DNA from: Beta vulgaris subsp. vulgaris
Taxonomy: Eukaryota; Streptophyta; Magnoliopsida; Caryophyllales; Amaranthaceae
Direction of reading: 5' to 3'
NCBI RefSeq assembly: GCF_026745355.1
Contig: NC_079202.1
Coordinates: 47,952,787 to 48,016,786, forward strand
Length of the DNA: 64,000 nucleotides
Shown: positions 12,817 to 46,580 of the stretch, one piece after another
Position numbering within the stretch: position 1 is the first letter of the stretch
Layout: every line of letters begins with the position of its first letter
Made by a program: the position numbers and the translations under genes
The notes under the pieces: generated by a model
Database searches by the model: none
Told to the model about the DNA's origin: nothing
The model's input: the letters and a program-made list of their open reading frames with translations, nothing else

Positions 12817-12964
12817 GAACAAAATACCCTCACTTGTTTGAATAGATGACTTTGATGTGTTTAATTATGTGCTTCTGAAACTTATGTATGAATGTTCAAG
12901 TTTATGAATGCATGATTTTATCCTTTTGACAATGCTATGTAAGTTTCGAGGACGAAACTTTTTC
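12817..12964 (+). other. 3' untranslated stretch of the Tekay-like element
   Basis: A short AT-rich stretch between the end of pol and the purine tract. No ORF or motif is seen. It includes TTTCGAGGACGAAAC, a short inverted repeat just before the polypurine tract. Confidence 0.5.
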
Positions 12965-12978
12965 TAAGGGGGTAAGGA
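12965..12978 (+). promoter_or_regulatory. Polypurine tract
   Basis: TAAGGGGGTAAGGA lies directly before the TG that starts the 3' LTR. This is the usual place for the plus-strand primer of an LTR retrotransposon. Confidence 0.85.
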
Positions 12979-15900
12979 TGTAATATCCTAAAAATCTTAA
13001 ACATATTTAAGCGAATAATTAACATAATAATGTAGTTATAGTATATTTTATTTTATTCATTCCACTAATTAAGCAACGTATAATAAAATGATTATAAAAT
13101 TTTAACATAAAAATTTACTAACTTAAATTTGACGATAATTTATAATTTACAATTTTATGGGTTAAACAAGAAGGTTAATGTAGTTGATAATTCACTTAAA
13201 GTACAAAATGTCAACATTTCACCCAAGATTTCACTAAGTCACGTTGATAGGTGTAAGTGTGGAGAATTTCTGATTTTTGGTTGAGAAAAAAAAAAAAAAG
13301 AAAAAAAAGAAAGCTTGGTCAATCCCCATTAATGGTGTCTTCCTCCTCACTCCACCATGTACATTTGTCATTCATGCAATCACAACTCCCTTCTTTTTCT
13401 TCAGTCAAGATATGTCCCCAACCCATCACCATTGCTTCTTCAAGTTAACAAAATCAGATTATTTACTTCACCATCCTCCTCCCAACCACTGATTTTAACT
13501 CCCAATTTTCCACTATAAATAGCCATGGAAATTCAACATCAAGAACACACCAACAATCTTCATCCCCTCTTCTCTCTCTAATCAGAAATTCTGTCAACAA
13601 ATTACCAGAAAATTGGAATTGTGACTAAAGGAAACCCACAAGAAAAACCCCATTTTCTCTCTCTCTCTCCTCTGTTTCGACCCCCACAACCGACCACCGT
13701 CGGCCACCGCGCGCGCCACCTGCGCCGCGCCCAGTCCCGTCCCCACCCCGCTGTCGTTCGCCGACCACCGCACAGCTCGCCGGAGACCTGCGCCAGCACC
13801 CTCACGTTCTCTCCCTCTCCTCCTCGTGGTCTCTCTCTCTCGGCCCTCTTCTTCTTCGTGCGCTGTAGTAGCGGGCTGGACCACCGACGACCCGCGCGCT
13901 GAACCACCGGAGACCATCGCCGGAAGCGTCGCTGCTGCTCGCCGTCGACCACCGAAGCCGGCGTCCACCTCAGTCGCGATTCGTCCTCCCTGCTCCTAGT
14001 AGCAGAGGTGATGATATTCTCCTTTTTAAATTTCTGATTTCCTTAAGTTTATAATGCAAGCCCAAATTTCTACCTATTGTTAAGTTAGTTTAGATTGGGC
14101 CAAGAATAGTTCAATTAGAACCTAAACTGAATCCTTGTTGTTGGACTTAGATGTAGTTGAACTTGTTCATGGACTTACTAAGTTATACTTATGGACTGAT
14201 TTATATTAGTTAGACCAACTCAATTTAAGTGTTGCATGTTCACTAAATGGGGCTCAAATCTGACTTTTATTGTTTTAGCTAAACTACTTATATTAGATGG
14301 GCCAAATTGAGTAAAACTAAAACTGATTTAGTATTTCATTAAGCTATGTTAGTTTAATTAATCAAGTTAAGTATAATGTTGGGCTTATAATCTGATTTAC
14401 TTAGTTAAATCATTTAAGTTAATCTTGTTGCTTTAATATATTGAGCCTTAGTGGGCTGATTTAGTTAGTTTTACTAAACCTAACTTATTTACTAAAATCT
14501 ATTATTGGGTTATAATTCATGATTTCTAAACTAGTTGAGTTGTTTAAAACTAATTAAAAACTAATTCATTAAGCATGTTGTTTATAATTAAGCTTAAGTA
14601 GGAGTACTTCATTAATCCTTAAAGTTCATTTATAAAAAAACTAGTTACTTGACTTGTTGGTTTTAAATGACTAAATAATATTAAAATAATGTTAATCGAT
14701 CTATTATAACTTTAAACTTAATTAATTTATTAATGGGTAACTAATTAGTTATTAACTATGAACTAGAATAATGTTATGCTTTCGAAAGGTTATATATAAT
14801 ATGCAGTAAAATAACTTCAATGGTTCGATAATTTCTAAAAATATAGCTAATTGAGTTATTCATTATTTAGTTGTTAAAGAGTCACCTTAGTTAAAAAGTT
14901 ATTAACGATTAAGAAATAATGGCCTTTAAGGAGACCTTTACGACGTTATAATAACCGTTATGACCTTAATAAGCGCTGACTAATATTTAGGCTTAAAAGC
15001 TAAATAACGAAACATTCATTAATAAAACTATTCTTGAATAGATTAAGGAAGATAAAGGATATTACAAGCCTCCCCGGCTATCAAGGTTATTAAGCAGGAA
15101 TCCAGGTAACGTCTACTGCTAACACCCGCATTCCCCTTCAAAGTATGTTTTATGATCATGATTAATATTATGTTTTATATGGATTGCGGGAAATGAAATG
15201 TTTTATGATGGTTATTATGATATGATGCTATGAGATGATGATGATGACGTTATGATGAAATGAAAGAATTTAATTATTCACGATGATGATGTTACTTAAA
15301 ACCAATGAAACATGATAAATTCAAGTGAAAGACGGTTCTTGGCAGTATGATACGGGCACCGCAAGTGTCACCTATGTTGTGACCGCCTGATGGTTTAAAT
15401 GATACGGGCACCGCAAGTGTCACCTATGTTGTGACCGCCTGATGGGTTAAATGATACGGGCACCGCAAGTGTCACCTATGTTGTGACCGCCTGATGGTTT
15501 AAATGATACGGGCACCGCAAGTGTCACCTATGATGTGACCGCCTGACGGTTATGTAGTGGGAGACGTCCCCTATGTTATGATGTGCTAGCCAAGTTACCA
15601 AAGTAAAAGATATATGATGATGAACATGATAAAGAAGATAATGTAACATGTTATGATATGTTTGTGAAATGGTTTTACTTATTCTCTCCTCCCTGTTTAT
15701 AAATAAAATGATGTGAAATGAATTTACGATGTTAGAGTAGTATGTTACTGAGCCTCGGCTCACGACGTTTTGTTTTATGTTTTAGGTACCGATGGTGATA
15801 ACGGGATGGCGTAGCAGTGAGGATTTAATTAATATCTAGATTATCTAGACTCTCATGGTTTTAATTTAAGTTTATGTCAAAACTCTGATTAGTAACTAAG

Positions 15901-16089
15901 TTTCTATTAATCAAGACTAATGTTGGATCTATATTATGCTTCATGTTATAAATGTTTAAGTTTATGATTTTATGTTGCCTTGTATTTTCCTTATGGAAAG
16001 TACGGCGGTAACGCGCCGACTATCTAGGTTCCGCTGCTAATAATCGATTAATTAACTTAACCACGACGATTAGAGGTCGGGGCGTTACA
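12979..16089 (+). repeat. 3' LTR of the Tekay-like element
   Basis: It is 3111 bp, TG...CA, and collinear with the 5' LTR with only scattered differences by eye. Examples are an altered base in the C-rich leader, an AATAAG versus AATGGGG change near 14248, and short homopolymer indels. High similarity implies a fairly recent insertion. It is followed by the CTATC target duplication. Confidence 0.93.
15348..15552 (+). repeat. Four 52-bp tandem units in the 3' LTR
   Basis: TACGGGCACCGC recurs at 15351, 15403, 15455 and 15507, exactly 52 bp apart. The last unit differs slightly (GATGTGACC). This is the counterpart of the array in the 5' LTR. Confidence 0.92.
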
Positions 16090-16266
16090 CTATCTATATC
16101 TGGAGAATTGTATACATAACTGGAGAATTAGACATAATTTCGTAGAATATCAATTTGTTCATGTATATTTCTTTTGTGTTTTATTACTTGGGCCCTTTCT
16201 TCCGACATAAAATAACTAAATTGAATTAATTGCTTGATACTTTTTTTGTTTGTTTGAATGTTGATT

Positions 16267-16646
16267 ATGAGCCATCTCATTATAAAGGTCGATACACAAG
16301 CAACAAAATCATTTGCTGCTCCAATCCCACAAACGCCATCATCACAAGCATCAAACAATCGAAAATATGTGATCACTGATAAGGATCTTGCCAAGTTGAC
16401 AACTACTTCATTGGCGAACTTTCAAGAATCAAGCCATGAGAATGAAATCAAGTGGTGCATGCATATCAATTAGAATACCGACAACTGTGTATGGTCATGA
16501 TGAGACACTTACCCTTGATTATGAAGCGATGCTTGATTGGTGCTTCCAAAGAGAGATCAAAGTGACTCACTTGTCCATTTTCATAAAGTAAGTTAAGTTC
16601 AGTTGTGTTTTTAGTTGTTCTTTCCTAATTTCATTACACTATAGAA

Positions 16647-16710
<64 letters not shown>

Positions 16711-16811
16711 TATACATATATATATATATACATATACATATATATACATATATATATATATACATATACATATATATACATATATATATATATACATATA
16801 CATATATATAC

Positions 16812-16858
<47 letters not shown>

Positions 16859-16889
16859 CATATATATATATACATATATATATATATAC

Positions 16890-16929
<40 letters not shown>

Positions 16930-17942
16930 CCTAATTAATGTGCAAGATACTTGAGCGAAAAGTGTCAACAAGGTGGTGTATGTATGTGGGATGTATGGAT
17001 TCTGTGACTCAAATTATTTATCTCCTATGACACAAACCAATAAAGAAGAGCAAGTCGACTATCTAGCTCGTATCTTTGGCCAAAATGAAGGAAATAATGT
17101 TAATCAACTATTCTTTGCACCTTATCATGAGAAGTAAGTATGAATTATTAAATTAATTATTAAAAGGATGGGAAGATGTTAACTGGCTATGCACACACTA
17201 ACATTTGCGGATGTGCAGTCGACATTGGATGCTAGCGGTCATTAGTCCTTGGAATGGAGTGGTGTTTTGGTTTGATCCTGCTGGAGCGGAAAATGATATT
17301 CCTGAATTTGCTCAAAGGACCATAAATGAGTATGTATACAAAGTACATTATATATTCAACTCATAATATTGAAGTAATCATCTAATTTTTACTTGACAAT
17401 TTTTTAGGGGAATCATAAAATTTAGTCTCGTATATCGAAAGGACATTAAGAAAATGAAAAAGAATCCGACAATTAAGTGGAAAAACCTGAGGTATGTTAT
17501 TCTAATTTTTTATTATTTTGATGCATTTATATTGATGCATTTATATTGATGCTTATTAAAATTAATATGAAATATGACTAATTGTATAATTATCTTTATG
17601 AACAAGTGTCCTCGTCAATCCCAAGAATCTCTAAACTGTGGATATTATATATGTCGATATATGCTCGAGACTATAGAGAAAAGGCGACAAGTGATTCCTG
17701 ATAAGGTATCAATTCTTTCAAAACACCAGTCACTTGCTTTTTTCTCATATCAATTAACAACATATTTCATATCAAAATTATTTTTAAATAATTTTATTAA
17801 TGCTTTGTAGTACTTTGGCGGAGTTACAACTGAATTTCCTCAAAATAAGCTTGACGAGTTGAGAGACTTATGGATCAAATACGTGGAGGAATATAAACAA
17901 GCGGAAGAAGAGGAATCTGAAGAAAGTGTCGATTTTGATTAG
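16267..17942 (+). pseudogene. CACTA-borne Ulp1-like (C48) cysteine protease, probably broken
   Basis: Exon-like blocks end at a stop at 17942: about 16282-16590, 16932-17133, 17219-17329, 17408-17491, 17607-17705 and 17811-17942. The conserved parts of a SUMO-protease-type fold are present: HWMLAVI (catalytic His), WFDPAG (Asp), PRQSQES (oxyanion Gln) and LNCGYYICRYM (nucleophile Cys). The C-terminus is acidic. Such proteases are common passengers of plant CACTA and Mutator elements. Damage: a stop and frame change near 16470, a frame change near 16985, and the acceptor before 17607 gives the wrong phase. Intron 1 is filled by a TA microsatellite. The host role, if any, is unknown. Confidence 0.75.
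16651..16929. repeat. (TA)n / CATATA microsatellite
   Basis: About 280 bp of alternating TA with regularly placed TATACATATA interruptions. It lies in an intron of the Ulp1-like gene. The I/Y-rich open frames on the minus strand are a product of the repeat. Confidence 0.95.
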
Positions 17943-18644
17943 GTGTTAAGCGGGATTAGATAGGTAATTAGTTAGAACAATGAGTTGATTAATTTACTCT
18001 ACATATGAGTTGAAAGAAATAATGGCTGCTTTAGGTATCTTTTAATAAGTTGATTTTTTGAATCTTCATATATCGATATTATTTTGTAATGAATTATGGT
18101 ATTGCATCAATGAAATTTTTGTCAAGTTATATTTTTGTCAAGTTATATAATAATTCGAATTTTGTCAAGTGGCCCGCGATTTTGTAGGAAATATATATCA
18201 AATAAAAATTATAGGTAAATTAAATAAAGCCGCAAGCTAGAATTTTGTCGTTAAAAAAATGAGGCAAAGACACCATCTGTTCTAATGTATGGCCTCTCAT
18301 ATCAAATTAAATATAGTACTTAGGTAGACGAAAGAGACCACCTTTCTATCTAAGTGATTTTTTTGAGAAAGATAAAGAGACCACCTATAAATGATAAGTG
18401 GTTTTTTAGTACGATGAAAGAGACCACCTTTGTTTTTTATGTGGTTCCTTATCCTTATTATTTTTCCCTACTACGATACATAAAAAAACCACTTATTTTA
18501 AAAAAGTGGTCTCTTCTTTTAATATAACAAACCACTTATAATAAGTGGTCTTTTATCCTGAGAGCCCACTGAGCTAGAGACCACCTCTAAAGTGGTCTCT
18601 AACGTATTTTTTAGGGGGTCTCTTTATGCATTTATGTAGTAGTG
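17943..18644. repeat. CACTA right subterminal region
   Basis: After an AT-rich 3' flank, 18260-18625 carries about ten short direct and inverted copies of AAGTGGT/ACCACTT, often as GAGACCACC. The same motif fills the left subterminal region. These are probable transposase-binding arrays. The element ends at 18644. Confidence 0.75.
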
Positions 18645-19790
18645 TTCAATCCAAATGGTATGGCTTTATATGCATAAATGTCAACATCCGTGATAAATTC
18701 GGCTTTACTTCTGTCGGCCTCCATGAGACTAATATGATGATACCCGAAAAAAGCGTTCATGAAACGTAGCAACGCATGGCCCGTAGTTATGTCAACTAAC
18801 TAGTCAATTCTCGACAACAGGTAATAATCCTCGGGAAGGCCTTGTTCAAATCTGTAAAATCTACACACATTCGCCATGAATTATTGGCCTTTTTTACCAG
18901 CACCACATTCGCTAGCCATTCTGGGCAGTCACAGGGTTCGATGAAGTCTGTCGCTAGCAGCTTATTGATCGCCTCTTTCATTGTAAAATTCTTTTTCAGA
19001 AGAGAAGTTTCTCTTCTTTTGTGTTACCAGACTCACATCTCCATTGACATTTTGCCGGTGAACAAGTATTGTCGGGTCCATGCCCGGTATCTTGTTCGCT
19101 GATAATACGAACACATCAGCATTGTCTCTTAGTAAACTTATCAGGTTTACTTTGATTTTTTCTCCCAGATCAGCTCCGATTTTGACCGTACTTTTCGGCC
19201 TCACATTCTCAAGACTTATCTCTTTAGTTTCTCCATCGGGGTTAGGTTGTAGCATATCTGCCGGCCTTGTCTCATAATTCTCCATTAATAAGTCCTTGCT
19301 AGTCTTATTAGCTGCTTTTCGCCCCTGTCGTTCTGATGGTGGAGACTTTGTCGGCTTTTTTTGTGTTCTTTTCGCCTCTCTTCAGTTCTCAAAGCTATTA
19401 GGTAACATGCCCTAGCCGATTCTTGATTTTCTTTAACTTTTTCGGTTTACCACTGTTTGATGTGTATATCATCGTCATGTGCTTTGTGGAAACTATAGCT
19501 TGAGTGTCATGGATCAATGGGGGTCCAATAATGACGTTATAATCTGTCGGTACGTCGACTAACAAGAATTCCACCAAGAGATCCCGTGACTGAGGTCCTT
19601 CTGCCATCTTGACCGGATACCCCTGTGAATCCAGTAATTGAATACGAAACCAGCTTCAAATATGATCTTCCCCAACCCAATTTTTCGAACTTTGGGAGAG
19701 TAAGGATATTGGTTAAGCTATAGCCATCAACAAGGATGCGATGGACCATCACGTTAGAAATTTGCAGAGATAATACCAAAGCTAAGGGTC
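18645..19790 (-). pseudogene. Ty3/gypsy (Tat-like) protease and RT N-terminal part
   Basis: The minus strand reads from a protease-like block (19779-19537, RILVDGYS where DSG or DGG is usual) through a linker (IPGMDPTI, about 19085) to the RT N-terminus (WLANVVLVKKANNSWRMCVD, DLNKA) and a block ending in IPFGL at the CACTA junction. Reading resumes at 453 on the far side of the CACTA element. Frameshifts near 18970, 19290 and 19540 show decay. Confidence 0.85.
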
Positions 19791-21400
19791 ATTATAGGGA
19801 AAGATAATCTCTTTGGCGTCCTCTGCTGTTGCCTGTTAATGCTACAAGTGACATTTGAGAAGGTGCTGATCACTTTCCGATTTTGTGGTAGTTAACTTGG
19901 TGCCTGACTTCCTTCGTACTAGCATTTGCTCCATGTATACTACCACCATGAATTGGGCCTCTCGAGATGACATGAATATCGGTCAGCCTTTCGACCATCA
20001 CTTGTTGTCTTTCTCTCGAGATGACCTATCTTAATCAGTATAAGCTTGATACTGCTTAAAGTATCCTCTACAGATCAGGTCCGTAATCCCATCTTTTAGG
20101 TCTTTGCAGTCAGCTGTGACATGGTTGTAATCTCTATGAAACTAACACCACTTTGACTTATCTCGACCCTTATAGAACATCTTCATGGGACTCTGCCATT
20201 TGTCATCTTTCTTATGCATCTCATAGATCTCGGATCTTGAGACCGTTAGGGGTGTGTAGTTGTGATACCGTTCTAGGTTTCGCCACCAACCTTTCTTCAC
20301 AGAGTTGCTTTCTTCGTTTCTATTAGTACTATCGTACCTTTTATCATTTTGGTTTTTATCTTTGTCCTTATCCTTCTCTTTCTCTTTACAATCTCACTCA
20401 GACCATTAAAATGTTGTTGTTTTGTCGAATTCTTCTCCTAGGATAAATTCATTGGCCTTACTGAGGACTTTTGTTAAGCTAGTCAACTGCTTACGGCCCA
20501 GGTAGCTTCTGAAGGCTTCCTTCAATCCCGTCGTCAGTGCTAAGACGGAGACTTCTTACTATAAGCTTGGGATACTAACGGCCTCAATCTCTTAGGTTTT
20601 CATTCTCACCCTTGTTTAATGGATATCAGCTCTCCAGTTGTCTTATCCTTTCGCTTGTTACTCACGAAATGTGTCACGAACATAGCAGATAATTGCCGAA
20701 AATCATAAATTGTTGCCAGCTAAATGCTTTTGAACCAGGTTTGTGCCAAACCAGATTAAGTCGAAGGGAACACCTTACACCAAACATAGTCAGTATCAGT
20801 ATATAGCAGCATGTATCATTCATAAGCCGATATATGCTCCTCAAAGTCAGTTTTGCAGTCATATTGACATGTCGCCATCATAATCTTCTCCATGGGCTCT
20901 TAGAGTATGGTAGTGAAAAGAGAGAGGAACAAAGTTATACCAGTGCTCGACGAAGGACGACTTCGCTTTCTCTTTTAGATTGGGATGAATCTTGGATCTC
21001 GGTATCGTTATGATCCTCTTCTCCATCTCACATTTGCTCAGTGGCGGTTCTTGAGTGCTCTTCATGACCCGAGTCATGCTGGCTTTGTTCACCCTGACGG
21101 TCACTAAGTAAAGATTGAATCTTTCTAACAGACTGTGTAGCCTATTCAGGGGACGTTTGCTAGCACGACCGGCCTGGGGAGTTTGACTCGCCATGGCTTG
21201 AAATATATTAGCAGCACTGTGGAGCTGTTCAGAATTGAACATGTGTTGTAGGACTTCAAATATGTTAGGTTGAGGGACCCGACGGCTTCCTTGCCCTCTT
21301 CAATCGCCGGTTTAGAGGACCCAATCACTGGTTGTGGGGTGTTGAAGCTTGGAAGGCCTCCTTCAGGAACTTAATTGTTGTCATCCATTGTTGGCATACT
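19791..21400 (-). pseudogene. Ty3/gypsy (Tat-like) gag region, decayed
   Basis: The minus-strand ORF at 21242-20859 and the open pieces that follow resemble the gag N-terminus and capsid of Tat-type elements. At about 20155-20095 the minus strand encodes a knuckle-like CxFHRDYNHVTADCKDL block typical of that lineage, with one stop inside. Several stops break the frame. Identification rests on this motif and on order relative to the protease. Confidence 0.6.
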
Positions 21401-21518
21401 AAATGACTATTTGTTGGCTATTGTTAATTGCTTAGGATTCATGGGATTGGTTTCCGACCATGATGGTGGCTTAAGACTCTTATGTAAGGTATGATTATCC
21501 CCTCCTTCTAGCACTAAT

Positions 21519-22090
21519 TGTTCCTATATGGAGTAGATGCTGTTGGGATGAACCGGTACCTCTTTATCACGTGAGCTGGTTTGATGACCTACAACATGGA
21601 ACACGTAAATTAACCTGAGGGGTGATCCGAGGAACGTCCCCCTGATGCCTAAGTTAGTGAAGATAAAGCTGGTAGCTCTAAACTACTGTGTAATTATGAT
21701 TGTGAACATACCTTTGTGATTCGGATCGTAGGGTATTTATAGGAGTCGAAACTGTTCTAACCTAGGTGAGACACTGCTCTCATTGGCTAAATATAATTCT
21801 ATTATATCTGATACTTATCTTTAGGCCCATAGGCCTTGCTAAGATAGTTCTGTATCAAGCCCAGGCTCATCAAGAATGGCGTAGACGGGTAACACCGGTA
21901 AGGTGCCCGATAAGGATCGGTAAATTAGGAATATTAGTAAGGTCTTTGACGGTTCAGTTGAACCTCTATGAGACTTGGACAACCGCATACAACATCCTTT
22001 TGAATAGCCATCAACGAGCGCCAAACCCAGTCAAGTTAACATCGTTTGTAATTTCATTATGTTTAATAACAAATTCAAATTAGGGTTATG
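21519..22090 (-). repeat. 5' LTR of the Tat-like gypsy element (approximate)
   Basis: The internal border is placed at 21519, where the minus strand reads ...GGAACA then ATTAGTGCTAGAAGG, a plausible primer-binding region. A TATA-like box (CTATAAATACC on minus) lies at about 21732-21744. The outer border cannot be fixed because the partner LTR is outside the window; about 22090 is a guess. Confidence 0.45.
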
Positions 22091-22657
22091 CGCGATAGAG
22101 GATGACAATGTGAGGGTTATTTGAGGAAAAAGATTATATATTAAGGTTATTTAAAATAATACCCCTAAAATTTTGGGTGGATACTACACAGAAATGTGTG
22201 ACTCACATTATTTTGACCAATTTTGACTTTCATAGTCAATTTCCAAAAAGCACCATAATAAAATTCGGTTTTGTGGACTGTGGTATTAATGACAATTACA
22301 ACACTTAGTCTTGATTTCTTTCCTCTTCAATTGTTTCAACGAATCTGCATATATGTATCAGCACTCGGCAGTCCACTAATTACCGAGGAACAACTCACGA
22401 GCCAAGAGTTACTTTAGTTTTTGGCATTTTACTTATTTATCACCTACTACAAATAAAAAAGTACTAGTTTTTTTATTTATTGCTGTTCAACTGTTTTATT
22501 ATGTAAGTATATTTTTAATTTTTAATTATATGTAATAAAAGATATATAGAAGTATTATTGATCGATTATCTGTCTCATATAATAGTAGTATATATATATA
22601 TTGATTACATTAGATCGATATGCTCAAATCATCACGAACTCCAGATTTAAGCAGAAA
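22091..22657 (+). promoter_or_regulatory. Upstream region of the ADH-like gene, with TATA-like box
   Basis: This is AT-rich sequence between the gypsy LTR and the ADH start codon. A TATATATATA stretch at 22591-22600 lies about 60 bp before the ATG and is the best TATA candidate. The retrotransposon LTR ends roughly 550 bp upstream, so the native promoter is short or partly replaced. No other motif is claimed. Confidence 0.4.
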
Positions 22658-44616
<21,959 letters not shown>

Positions 44617-44960
44617 ACTATGTACATTTATATTGAGAAATATTTTTCAAAATACAAACTAATGGTATGATCAAAATGGCAAGGTACCCATTACGGGTTC
44701 GATTATACAATATTAAAATAAACTATCATAATTGTTATTATTGGAAGATCAATTGTAGTGTTGTAATATAGAGAATTTAAGCAAAGATTGGATGAGTATG
44801 TTATTGTATTTTTGTTGTTTATTTTCTCTCGGAAATTGCGGTATTATAAAGTGTTGGGTGAATAATGCACCCGGTGATATATCATGTTACTAATGTCATC
44901 TTGGGCGGCAAATACATTGCCGTTTTATCCGTTCACTATTAAAATAGTATATCATAACTC
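44617..44960. other. ADH 3' flank and probable copia LTR
   Basis: The ADH 3' UTR must begin here, but a copia 3' LTR (minus) also occupies this stretch up to about 44960, next to the polypurine-like CAAGGGGGAGAG (minus). The border between the two is not visible and no clear poly(A) signal stands out. Confidence 0.4.
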
Positions 44961-45850
44961 TCCCCCTTGAACGAATACTAAAGCTAAACTACGGTGTGAT
45001 AATTATCTTATTAAAAACATAACATTTGAAAACCCTTATGGGATAGAAACAAACATAAAGGTAAAAGAGTATAGTTGGGCTTTGATATTGCCTATATGCT
45101 TTTTTGCCTCATTAAAACCTTGCAAAGAAAAACCTTATGGGATAAATACTTGGACTAAGGAAAAAGAATACAGAACATATAGAACTCCCCATCAATTTAA
45201 CGTATATCTCGAAGGTGATGCACCAGTCAGGTGTACAAGCTCTTGGTAACGCCTTTGTGAGTAGGTCGGCTAAATTGTCACATGATTTAACTTGTTTGAC
45301 ATTGATTGTTCCTTACTTCTCCAAATCGTGAGTGGAAAACAATTTATGATCGATATGCTTTGTTGTGTGCCCTTTGATATAACCTTCTTCAATTTTTTCA
45401 ATGCAAGCATAATTATCTACATGGATGATTATTGGACCTTATTGTGTCTCTTTTCTACCACTTTTCCTGAGTATCTAATGGGTCAAATATCTCAAACATA
45501 CACATTCTCTACTAACTTCATAAAGTTCGATTAATTCAGCTTGATTTGATGAAGCAGTTGTTAGAGTCTGTTTTGTTGACTTCCAAGATATTGTTGTATC
45601 TCCACAGCTAAAAAAAATAACCCGCTTGTGATTTTGCCTTGACTGGATCTCACAAGTAGCATCCATCAACATATCCTACAAGGTTAGGATTTTCGTCTCG
45701 TGGATAGAATAACCCCATATCTGTTAACCTGAATATATAGCGGATTCGCTCCATCCAGTGCATGTTCATAGGTTTAGAGTTGTATATAGCTAATAAATTA
45801 ATCGAGAATGCAATGTATGCTCTAGTATTGGTGGCTAAATACACAAGGCT
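44961..45850 (-). pseudogene. Ty1/copia pol 3' end (RT tail and RNase H)
   Basis: The minus strand reads MYLATNTRAYIAFSINLLA (RT tail, 45844 down), then GDTTISWKSTKQTLTTASS (RNase H, about 45600), then blocks like HTTKHID and LADLFTKALPR (45390-45230). Stops and frame changes occur between pieces. The order ends with the purine tract near 44965. It is an independent copia remnant from the one in ADH intron 7. Confidence 0.8.
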
Positions 45851-45881
45851 CCAATGGCAATTAGGTTTGGTACTTGGAAAC

Positions 45882-46580
45882 TGTAATACTCCGTAATTTT
45901 TAGAGTTATTCTTTTATAAATAAGAAAATATAAAGAATAAAGTTGAAAATATTTTTAATGTTATTTAGGAAAAAAAATATATAATTTGGGTAAGCCTATA
46001 ATTATAATTTAACTATACAACCTACTTTTTGTACCTAATTATATTGTAGTTTGGTTTTGTTTTACTTTCTAAATAAATAAAATAAGAAATTGAAATTTGA
46101 TTTGGAAACAAATCCTATTAAACCTAGGTTTCTCATGCTATAAATAAGAAAAGGAAAAAGAAGATAAAACCCTATTCCTTCTATACAATCAGCCGCTTTC
46201 TTTCTTTTACCCAAAATTTTTCTCTCCTCCCTCTCCTCTCTTCTCCTCTTCCACGTGAAACCTCTTTGCTCTGTTAGTTGGAAAAACCTCGCGCCACCTT
46301 CGTCGCTCCCAGCAACTCGCCGGAGGTCCACGCACACTGTCAGATACTATCGCTGCTCGTCGAAGGTCAGTTCGTGGGTCGAGCTTTGAGGGGTTGTGTG
46401 AGTTGTGGTTGCACGGTTCACGGGTCTGTGTCATGTTGCTCACTCGTCAGCCACGGTCCTGCTTGCGAGAGGTCGTCGCCCAGCCGGGGTGGTTCGTGGC
46501 TCGCCGGTGTTAGTCATCGATCGTCAGTGGTCTCCGGTGGTTATCCTCTCTCTTTTCTTCTTTAAATTAATTTATATAAT
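45882..46580 (+). repeat. Truncated Tekay-like LTR
   Basis: It starts TGTAATACTCCGTAATTTTTAG, like the TGTAATATCC start of the LTRs at 4935 and 12979. It shares their layout: AT-rich U3, TATA-like CTATAAATAAG at about 46139, then a C/CT-rich leader. It stops at about 46580 where the Sirevirus-like LTR begins, suggesting interruption. Internal ORFs of 78-95 aa are not credible genes. Confidence 0.55.

Larger units (their letters stand above)
4935..16089 (+). mobile_element. Ty3/gypsy LTR retrotransposon, Tekay/Del-like chromovirus
   Basis: The element is 11.2 kb with two long near-identical LTRs (4935-8038 and 12979-16089), both TG...CA. CTATC is duplicated at 4930-4934 and 16090-16094. A primer-binding site complementary to initiator tRNA-Met follows the left LTR, and a purine tract precedes the right LTR. 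Domain order is gag, protease, RT, RNase H, integrase, chromodomain-like tail, the gypsy order. LTRs of about 3 kb and a C-terminal SEATWE motif fit the Tekay/Del lineage. The reading frames are broken by many small indels. It is inserted in the CACTA transposon, so it is younger than that element. Confidence 0.93.
454..18644 (+). mobile_element. CACTA (En/Spm) transposon, split by two later insertions
   Basis: The left end begins CACTACTACAAAT at 454. The right end, read on the minus strand, begins CACTACTACATAAATG at 18644. Both ends carry many AAGTGGT/ACCACTT subterminal motifs, as expected for CACTA elements. The 3 bp outside the ends are TTT and TTC, so a target duplication is only approximate. 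The flanks are the two halves of one gypsy RT domain, which fixes the borders independently. Without the nested retrotransposon (4935-16089) and retroposon (3139-4754) the element is about 5.4 kb. The only protein recognised is a Ulp1-type protease at the right; no transposase was seen, so it may be non-autonomous. Confidence 0.85.

Noticed and set aside
16611..16971. Minus-strand Tyr/Ile-rich open frames
   Set aside because: Pure translation of the TA microsatellite.
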